Shown in pieces: positions 6,255-11,923 of a DNA stretch of 11,923 nucleotides. The DNA lies in assembly GCA_021157485.1 (NCBI GenBank), contig JAGGWO010000232.1, positions 1 to 11,923 on the forward strand, written 5' to 3'. Each line of letters begins with the position of its first letter. The first letter of the stretch is position 1. The notes below the pieces were generated by a model. The model ran no database searches, was not told the origin of the DNA, and worked only from the letters and a program-made list of their open reading frames with translations. Source of the stretch: Sulfurimonas sp. (GTDB lineage: Bacteria; Campylobacterota; Campylobacteria; Campylobacterales; Sulfurimonadaceae). Made by a program: the position numbers and the translations under genes.

Positions 6255-7844
6255 TTATATACGAGCGTAATTAACGCTGATACAAGCATCTAAGCTTGCA
6301 AGTTCTTTTAAAGTACTCTCATCAACTGCATTATCAACTAAGATTACAGCTAGGGCTTGAGACTCATTATTTCTTGAGAGTGAGAAGTCAGCGATATTTA
6401 CATTATGGTTTGCTAAAGTTGAACCGATACTACCAATAACACCTCGAACATCCTTATTCTTAAATAGAATCATATCACCTTTAAGAGCAACCTCAATATC
6501 AAAACCATCAATTGCAACGATACGTTTAACACCATCATCAAAGATTGTAGCACTGATAGTTGTTGTACCTTCTGAAGTAGTAAGTTTTATAGTAATTAGG
6601 TTTTTAAATACAACAGAATCAGCAAGTGCTTCAGACTCAATTTTAATACCTTTCTCTTTTGCTACAAAGTCTGCATTTACATAGTTGATAGTTTCACCAC
6701 TACTTTGACTCATTGCACCAACTGCAACAAAAGTTGCTAAAGATTCAACATATTCTGAAATCTCTCCGTGACCACTTACTTTAATAGCAATAATTTGAGA
6801 CTTATTCATCTGTGACTCTAAGAAACCAATCTTTTGTCCCATCTCTAAAAATGGCTTAACAAATGATGGTATTTTAGACTCATCTATAGGCAAGTTCATC
6901 GCATGAGCAAAAGAGATACCTTTAGCCGCTTCTATCGCGTTTGTAGCAGCTTGAGTCCCTATGTTATACTGAGATTCGTATGTATTCGCACCTAAGTGTG
7001 GAGATACTACGATGTTATCTAAATCAAGAAGTTTATTATCGATTGCTGGTTCTTTTCCAAATACATCTATACCTGCAAAACGAATCTTTCCAGATTTTAG
7101 ACCATTATAAAGTGCATCCTCATTGTAAAGATCACCTCTAGCACAGTTTACTAGTACAACTCCATCTTTCATCTTAGCTATCTCATCTTCACCAATAATA
7201 CCAATAGTCTCTTGATTCTTAGGAGTATGAATCGTGATGATATCACACGCTAAAATATCTTCGAAGTTTTTAGTATAAGTCATATCACAATCAGTAACTT
7301 TTGATGGGTGGATGTAAGGGTCATATGCAACAATATCCATCTCAAAAGATTGAGCACGCGCAGCTACACGACTCCCGATATTACCAAACCCAATAACACC
7401 AAGTTTTTTACCCTTCATCTCATATCCGTACCATTTTTCACGCTTCCAGATTCTCTGGTTTTTAAGGTGATCATGTGAATATGGGAACATTCTCATACAT
7501 GAAAGCATATGAGTCATTGTAAGCTCAACCGCAGCAATTGTGTTAGCAGTCGGTACATTCATAACAATGATACCCTCTTTAGAACACCCTGGAATATCTA
7601 CATTATCAACACCAACACCAGCACGAACAATTGCTTTCATATTTGTCGCATGTTTAATAAAGTTAGCATCAACATCAGTTGAACTTCTAGTAATTGCTAC
7701 ATCAGCTTTAGGTATTATCTCACTTACAAGTTTATCTTTTGGCTCATCTGCTGCCATTATAAAGTTTATATTTTCATCATTTTCAAGCATATCAAGACCA
7801 GCTTGATGAATATGGTCACAAACTACTACTGTATATTTTTGCAT
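6255..7844 (-). CDS. serA: D-3-phosphoglycerate dehydrogenase
   Basis: This enzyme catalyses the first committed step of serine synthesis: NAD-dependent oxidation of 3-phosphoglycerate to 3-phosphohydroxypyruvate in the cytoplasm. The 529 residues match the long (type I) form found in Mycobacterium and Bacillus. The substrate/NAD domains occupy about 1-315, with the dinucleotide-binding loop GFGNIG at 152-157. The catalytic residues are R236 (NCARGD), E265 (FGKEP) and H283 (SPHLGA). An intervening regulatory domain covers about 320-450 and a C-terminal ACT domain about 455-529 (RGVIGSIGSTLANHNVNIADF); such domains give serine feedback control in some relatives. The ATG directly abuts the stop of the upstream gene, and GAGGAA (7856-7851) lies 6 nt before it. 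It is the last gene of the rpsA-led cluster. Confidence 0.96.
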   Translation of the reverse strand: MQKYTVVVCDHIHQAGLDMLENDENINFIMAADEPKDKLVSEIIPKADVAITRSSTDVDANFIKHATNMKAIVRAGVGVDNVDIPGCSKEGIIVMNVPTANTIAAVELTMTHMLSCMRMFPYSHDHLKNQRIWKREKWYGYEMKGKKLGVIGFGNIGSRVAARAQSFEMDIVAYDPYIHPSKVTDCDMTYTKNFEDILACDIITIHTPKNQETIGIIGEDEIAKMKDGVVLVNCARGDLYNEDALYNGLKSGKIRFAGIDVFGKEPAIDNKLLDLDNIVVSPHLGANTYESQYNIGTQAATNAIEAAKGISFAHAMNLPIDESKIPSFVKPFLEMGQKIGFLESQMNKSQIIAIKVSGHGEISEYVESLATFVAVGAMSQSSGETINYVNADFVAKEKGIKIESEALADSVVFKNLITIKLTTSEGTTTISATIFDDGVKRIVAIDGFDIEVALKGDMILFKNKDVRGVIGSIGSTLANHNVNIADFSLSRNNESQALAVILVDNAVDESTLKELASLDACISVNYARI

Positions 7845-8324
7845 TTAATTTTCCTCTTTGTACGGCTTTACACTTGCCGAAATTTGATAGTTTTTTAGTA
7901 CTTTTACTAAAGAATTTAATCTATTTACATCTTTTGAATAAATAAGTAACTCTACACCTTCTCTATCTTTTTTAAGGTAGTATCTCAGTTTATGCTGTTT
8001 TAGTTCCTCTTTTAAACAAAAGAGTTGATAAGGATCTAAAAGTGAAGCAGATAACTTATAAGTAATAGGTTTAGTTATTTTTTCATTTAAGTCGACTTGT
8101 ACATAAACTTCATTAACTGGATATGAATACCCTAATCTTTGAGTTTTTGAAAAATGATTCAGCCAAACTTTTTCTGGTTTTTTTTGAACTACTTTGCTCT
8201 TTAAAGCAAGTGGTTCACTATCTCCAAACTCAACAGATGAGTTAATAGAGATAAGAAAGAAGATTATAAAAACAGCTACTCCAAGTGCTAAAAGAGGAGC
8301 GAACCACTTTAAAAGCTTTTGCAT
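7845..8324 (-). CDS. Conserved single-pass membrane or periplasmic protein of unknown function
   Basis: I do not recognise a named family. The 159 residues begin with a positively charged MQKLLKWF followed by one hydrophobic helix (about 8-27), then a linker and a soluble part with K- and L-rich helices and strands (30-159). It is therefore a membrane-anchored or exported protein facing the periplasm. The hydrophobic segment has no clear signal-peptidase site, which favours an anchor. The second half, with DLNEKITKPITYKLSA and a LFCLKEELKQHKLRYYLKK stretch, resembles small alpha/beta domains such as SPOR-like folds only in a general way. It lies 28 nt after rpsA with only a weak ribosome-binding site (AAACAG) and abuts serA with no gap. 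A putative periplasmic protein occupies the same place between rpsA and serA in Campylobacter jejuni (Cj0892c, from memory). Confidence 0.8.
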   Translation of the reverse strand: MQKLLKWFAPLLALGVAVFIIFFLISINSSVEFGDSEPLALKSKVVQKKPEKVWLNHFSKTQRLGYSYPVNEVYVQVDLNEKITKPITYKLSASLLDPYQLFCLKEELKQHKLRYYLKKDREGVELLIYSKDVNRLNSLVKVLKNYQISASVKPYKEEN

Positions 8325-8352
8325 CTGTTTATAATCTTTGCATTAATAAATG

Positions 8353-10008
8353 CTATTTAAATTTATCTTTGATTAAATCACCTAAAGAGTGTGATTCATT
8401 ATCATTAATCTCTTCAAGCATTGCTTGATTTTTAAGGTAATCTAATTTTTTAACAGATAAACGGATACGGTCACGTTTAGTATCAATAACAGCTACAGCC
8501 GCTTCAATCTCTTGACCAGCTTCTAACTCTTCTTTTACAAGTGGAGTTAAATCTTCATCACGAATAAGTGCGTCAACACCATCTTCTAAAGAAACGAAAA
8601 CACCAAAGTCTTTGATATCACGGATAGTACCGCTTACAATAGAGCTTGTGTTGTGAGTTGTAGCAAATTTATCAATAGGAGACTCTAAAAGAGTTTTTCT
8701 ATTTAAAGATATTTTTTGATCTTCAGAGTTAATTTTAGCAATCTTAACTTCAACTTCTTCACCAGATTTTAAAACATCTTTACATTTTGTATTTTTATCC
8801 CAAGAGATATCTTGGTTATGTAAAAGACCTTCAACACCAGCGATACGAACAAACGCACCAAAGTCAGTAAGTGAAGTAATAGTACCAGTTACAACGTCAC
8901 CTTCATTATAGTTCTTTAAGAACTCATCAAATGGTTTTGGTAAAAGTCTCTTAAGTGAAACACGTAATTTGTGAGTTTTAGAGTTAATTTCGATAACTTC
9001 AACATCAATCTCTTCACCAACAGTTAAGTAATCATTAGGATTTTTAACATTTTTGTTCCAAGTGATTTCTGAAATATGTAAGAAACCTTCAATATCGTTA
9101 CCAAGATCAACAAATACGCCATAAGCTTCAATATTTGAAACAGTTACGGTAATTGTATCGCCTTCATCTAATTCAGTCTCAACTTCTGCCCATGGATCAG
9201 GAAGAACAGCTTTGATTGAAAGTGAAAGATGACGCTTGTCTTTATCGTAAGATATAGCTTTAACAGTTACAATATCACCCTCTTTATAAAGTTTTGATGG
9301 GTTAACTGGACCTTTGTAGCTAATTTCATTGTAGTGTACTAGACCATCAACACCACCAACATCTACGAACATACCGTAGCTAGTAATCTTTTTGATTGTA
9401 CCTTCAACAACAACATCTTCTGCCATAAGTTGATCAATAATCTCTTTCTTTTTCTTACGCTCTTCGTTAAATAGTTTACGACGAGAAACAATAATTGAGT
9501 TCTCTGTCGGATCTATTTTAATAACCTGAGCTTTAATCTTACGACCAACAACTTCGTCTGTGTCTTTAAACGCAGCTAATGAACGAGGCATAAAGAACGC
9601 AACTGTATCCATTTCTACTACATAACCACCACGGTTTTTCTTAGTAATAATACCTTCGATAATTAACTCTTCAAAGTCATCTTTATTTGCATCAATAAAT
9701 GCCATAGTCTTCTCTTGCTCTAAAACTTTTTTGTAAGATATCTTAGGACGCTCATTGTAGTATCCAGTTACCATTACTTTTATCTTATCGCCAGTATTAA
9801 ACTTTAGTTCACCATCTTCTGTGATCTCATCTAAACTTAAAATACCCTCTAGCTTATCGCCAACTCCAACTAATGCTCTATTCTCGTCTGCTTGAATCTC
9901 AACAATCTCACCCTCTACGATGCGACTTGACTCTTGCTGCTTCTCTGTTGCAGCAAACATCTCTGCAAAATTTTCTTCTTCTTCAAATGATTCGTTATCG
10001 AACGCCAT
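8353..10008 (-). CDS. rpsA: 30S ribosomal protein S1
   Basis: S1 binds mRNA on the small ribosomal subunit and helps initiation, especially on structured leaders. The 551-residue product contains six S1/OB-fold repeats at about 28-94, 115-178, 197-266, 283-354, 370-438 and 455-521, the arrangement of proteobacterial S1 (E. coli 557 residues). Repeats 3-6 show the strong RNA-binding consensus, such as GMFVDVGGVDGLVH, GVFVDLGNDIEGFLHISEI and GAFVRIAGVEGLLH. The first two are divergent, as expected for the ribosome-docking repeats. The acidic N-terminus MAFDNESFEEEENFAEMF is typical of Campylobacterota S1. The start is fixed by AGAGGA upstream. It is separated from ispH by a terminator and therefore probably has its own promoter in 10009-10099; the two genes downstream probably depend on it. 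Confidence 0.97.
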   Translation of the reverse strand: MAFDNESFEEEENFAEMFAATEKQQESSRIVEGEIVEIQADENRALVGVGDKLEGILSLDEITEDGELKFNTGDKIKVMVTGYYNERPKISYKKVLEQEKTMAFIDANKDDFEELIIEGIITKKNRGGYVVEMDTVAFFMPRSLAAFKDTDEVVGRKIKAQVIKIDPTENSIIVSRRKLFNEERKKKKEIIDQLMAEDVVVEGTIKKITSYGMFVDVGGVDGLVHYNEISYKGPVNPSKLYKEGDIVTVKAISYDKDKRHLSLSIKAVLPDPWAEVETELDEGDTITVTVSNIEAYGVFVDLGNDIEGFLHISEITWNKNVKNPNDYLTVGEEIDVEVIEINSKTHKLRVSLKRLLPKPFDEFLKNYNEGDVVTGTITSLTDFGAFVRIAGVEGLLHNQDISWDKNTKCKDVLKSGEEVEVKIAKINSEDQKISLNRKTLLESPIDKFATTHNTSSIVSGTIRDIKDFGVFVSLEDGVDALIRDEDLTPLVKEELEAGQEIEAAVAVIDTKRDRIRLSVKKLDYLKNQAMLEEINDNESHSLGDLIKDKFK

Positions 10009-10040
10009 TACCTATCCTCTGTTACATAAAAATTGTCGTG

Positions 10041-10046
10041 ATTGTA
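10041..10046 (-). promoter_or_regulatory. Weak -10 candidate for rpsA
   Basis: The minus strand reads TAGATACAAT in this gap; TACAAT matches the -10 consensus in 5 of 6 positions, with a start expected near 10034 and a leader of about 25 nt. No -35 or TGn extension is visible, and a TATTAT a little upstream (near 10064-10059) is an alternative. The inference rests mainly on the terminator just upstream, which would leave rpsA needing its own promoter. Confidence 0.3.
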
Positions 10047-10099
10047 TCTAATAAATGATAATAGGGATATTAAATGTATGAAAAATTGTAAAAGGATGG

Positions 10100-10138
10100 A
10101 AAAAGTGTTAACGAAAACTAGCTTAGTTAACACTCTTT
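10100..10138 (-). terminator. Intrinsic terminator overlapping the end of ispH
   Basis: In minus-strand RNA the last ispH codons form the left arm: AGTGTTAAC (10134-10126) pairs with GTTAACACT (10112-10104) across a 13-nt loop that contains the stop codon. The right arm runs straight into UUUUU then CC, and an A-rich stretch before the left arm can pair with the U-run. The stem is AT-rich but perfect for 9 bp. The arrangement fits a rho-independent terminator separating aroA-ispH from rpsA; readthrough is likely to be partial. Confidence 0.6.
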
Positions 10139-10953
10139 TGGATTGAATCTATAACATTTTGTATAATCCAGTCAGGAGTAGAGGCACCGGCACTAATACC
10201 GCAGAATTCTTTATCTTTAAACCATGAGTAGTCTAAATCATTTTCATCTTCTATGTGGTGGCTATTTGTACAAAAATCATGTGAAATACTCGATAACTGT
10301 TTAGTATTAGATGAGTTTTTACCACCGATAATAATCATAACATCTGCTTTTTTAGAAATTTTTCTAACAGCTTCTTGATTTTCAAAAGTTGCATTACATA
10401 TAGTATTAAAGACTCTTACCTCTTTATGGCGCGGTATAAGATAATTTGCAATCTCCAGATAATCTTCTACTTTTCTAGTCGTTTGAGCAATCAGAGCTAT
10501 TTTTTCACGTAATTTTAATTTTTGGACATCAGATACATCTGTTACAACAGTTGCACCATGTGTAGCGTAAGATTTCACCCCTTTAATCTCAGGATGAGCC
10601 TCATCTCCAAAAATAACAACATCATAACCAGATTCACTCATCTCTTGAGCTATCTCTTGAGGTTTTGTCACAAAAGGACAGGTAGCATCTACAACATCAA
10701 CACCAGTAGCTTTTAACTCTTTTAGTTCATCTTTTACAATACCATGAGTTCTAACAATAGCCTTTTCACCAGCATTAAAAGTTTTATGGTCTTCAGTCAA
10801 ACCAACTTTAAAATCTTCATCAAGTCTGGCAATCTCTTTAGAGTTGTGAATCAAAGGGCCATAAGTAGAAGAGTTTTTATTCTCTTCAGCTATTTTTATA
10901 GCGCGTTTAACACCAAAACAAAAACCATAACTCTCAGCTAACTCAATTTTCAC
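10123..10953 (-). CDS. ispH: 4-hydroxy-3-methylbut-2-enyl diphosphate reductase
   Basis: IspH (LytB) is the last enzyme of the non-mevalonate isoprenoid pathway. It reduces HMBPP to isopentenyl and dimethylallyl diphosphate using a 4Fe-4S cluster. The 276-residue length is normal for this phylum. The three cluster cysteines are C12 (YGFCFGVKRA), C92 (VDATCPFV) and C186 (NTICNAT). The substrate-binding residues are also in place: H36 (PLIHN), H70 (RTHG), H120 and E122 (DEAHPEIKG), and the SSNT motif at 214-217. The start codon is GTG (10953-10951), chosen because the protein then begins MKIELAESYGFCFGVKRA as in homologues. The start lies 2 nt after the aroA stop, with GAGG in the aroA tail as ribosome-binding site, so the two genes are co-transcribed. 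The last codons take part in a terminator hairpin. Confidence 0.97.
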   Translation of the reverse strand: MKIELAESYGFCFGVKRAIKIAEENKNSSTYGPLIHNSKEIARLDEDFKVGLTEDHKTFNAGEKAIVRTHGIVKDELKELKATGVDVVDATCPFVTKPQEIAQEMSESGYDVVIFGDEAHPEIKGVKSYATHGATVVTDVSDVQKLKLREKIALIAQTTRKVEDYLEIANYLIPRHKEVRVFNTICNATFENQEAVRKISKKADVMIIIGGKNSSNTKQLSSISHDFCTNSHHIEDENDLDYSWFKDKEFCGISAGASTPDWIIQNVIDSIQKSVN

Positions 10954-10955
10954 AA

Positions 10956-11923
10956 TTACCTCAATTCTAGTTTTGTAATTTTTTGTAAAAGTTCAAAAAA
11001 GTTCGGAAATGAAGTATTTATACAATCTAAATCAGTTACTTCCATTCCACATCTAAGACCTGCAATAATAAAACTCATAGCTATTCTATGATCTCCATCA
11101 CTATCAACAGTTGCATTTTTTAACTCTCCACCAATAACTCTGTAACCATCTTTATACTCATGAACTTCTATATTAGTAGCTCGAAGACCCTCTACAACGG
11201 TAGAGATTCTATCAGACTCTTTAACACGAAGTTCCTCTGCATTTTTAACAAGAGACTCACCCTCTGCGCAGGCCATTGCTATTGAGAGAACAGGAAGCTC
11301 ATCTATAAGCCAAGAGATATGATCTTCTATGACTATGCCCTTAAGTGGAGCATATTTCACGCTAATATCACCTATCGGTTCGTACTTATTATCAGTTATA
11401 CTGTAAGTAATATCTGCGCCCATTCGCTCTAAAGCTTTAAAGGCTTCTATACGAGTAGGATTAAGAGTAACACCCTCTAATACAATGTTAGAATCAGGTG
11501 TAATAGCAGCAGCAACTGCAAAGAAAAATGCACTTGAAGGATCTGCTGGAACTCTGATAGTCAAAGGAGAAAGAAGTTCTTTCATCGGTGAGATAGTAGT
11601 TTTTAGTCCATCAACTTGAATATCTGCGCCCATTCCCTTCAACATTCTCTCGGTATGGTCACGTGAGAGTTCAGGTTCCGTATATGTACAAACTCCATCG
11701 GCTCGTAAAGCGGCAAGAATCATACAAGATTTAACTTGTGCTGATGCAATTTTACTATCATATTCAAAAGCTTTCAGTGATGCTCCACGAATGGATAGAG
11801 GGGCTAAGTCACCATCATCTCTGCCATCAAGTTTTGCACCGATATTTATAAGTGGAGTTGTAACTCTTTTCATTGGACGTGAACGAAGGTATCTGTCTCC
11901 AGTAAGTACAAAGTGACCATTTG
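10956..11923 (-). CDS. aroA: 3-phosphoshikimate 1-carboxyvinyltransferase (EPSP synthase), partial
   Basis: AroA transfers the enolpyruvyl group of PEP to shikimate-3-phosphate in aromatic amino-acid synthesis. The window holds the C-terminal 322 codons or so; the frame stays open to the right edge, so the ATG at 11873 is internal. The 16 codons before it read NGHFVLTGDRYLRSRP, leading into PMKRVTTPL, a conserved EPSP-synthase segment. About 100 N-terminal residues, including the glycine-rich PEP loop and active-site lysine, lie outside. Visible motifs, numbered from that internal ATG: SAQVKS (44-49, shikimate-phosphate binding), SRDHTERML (70-78), DPSSAFFF (111-118), DELP (191-194, catalytic aspartate), RVKESDR (216-222) and DHRIAM (261-266). 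These are intact, so the gene looks functional. It precedes ispH by 2 nt. Confidence 0.95.
   Translation of the reverse strand, partial: NGHFVLTGDRYLRSRPMKRVTTPLINIGAKLDGRDDGDLAPLSIRGASLKAFEYDSKIASAQVKSCMILAALRADGVCTYTEPELSRDHTERMLKGMGADIQVDGLKTTISPMKELLSPLTIRVPADPSSAFFFAVAAAITPDSNIVLEGVTLNPTRIEAFKALERMGADITYSITDNKYEPIGDISVKYAPLKGIVIEDHISWLIDELPVLSIAMACAEGESLVKNAEELRVKESDRISTVVEGLRATNIEVHEYKDGYRVIGGELKNATVDSDGDHRIAMSFIIAGLRCGMEVTDLDCINTSFPNFFELLQKITKLELR

Noticed and set aside
8328..8352. GCATT/AATGC mini-hairpin between rpsA and the next gene as a terminator
   Set aside because: The stem is only 5 bp, AT-rich and without a U-run, and the 28-nt spacing suggests continued transcription.
10956..11873. 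AroA as a complete 305-residue protein starting at 11873
   Set aside because: The frame stays open upstream to the window edge and encodes conserved EPSP-synthase sequence (LTGDRYLRSRP), so that ATG is internal and the gene is cut by the window.

Overview
The window is AT-rich, densely coding bacterial chromosome. It most resembles a free-living member of the Campylobacterota (Sulfurimonas/Sulfurovum type). The reasons are the low GC content, the TGnTATAAT-type promoter, and the minus-strand order aroA - ispH - rpsA - small membrane-anchored protein - serA. As I recall, Campylobacter jejuni has the same order around rpsA (Cj0891c-Cj0895c). The genus is an inference from gene order and protein style, not from a database match.

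Layout: (1) 1-545, minus: N-terminal part of an exported thioredoxin-fold protein of the DUF255/YyaL type, running off the left edge. (2) 546-666: divergent promoter region. (3) 667-6128, plus: a four-gene efflux operon encoding a TolC-type outer-membrane channel, a very short membrane-fusion protein, and an RND inner-membrane pump split into two ORFs of 534 and 571 codons. (4) 6129-6254: gap between convergent transcription units with two candidate terminator hairpins. (5) 6255-10008, minus: serA, an uncharacterised single-pass protein, and rpsA, probably one transcription unit led by rpsA. (6) 10009-10122: gap with an intrinsic terminator that begins inside the end of ispH, plus a weak promoter candidate for rpsA. 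(7) 10123-11923, minus: ispH and the 3' three quarters of aroA, which continues past the right edge.

How the genes work together: the plus-strand operon supplies every part of a tripartite proton-driven export machine, and its junctions are tight (1-nt overlap, 10-nt gap, 1-nt overlap). The minus-strand block is housekeeping: shikimate pathway, isoprenoid precursors, translation initiation and serine synthesis.

The most noteworthy feature is the RND pump. It is divided exactly between transmembrane helices 6 and 7 by a TAATG stop/start overlap with a good ribosome-binding site, and its proton-relay residues differ from the AcrB pattern. I found no CRISPR array, tRNA, rRNA, insertion sequence or phage gene, and no convincing new defence or mobile system.
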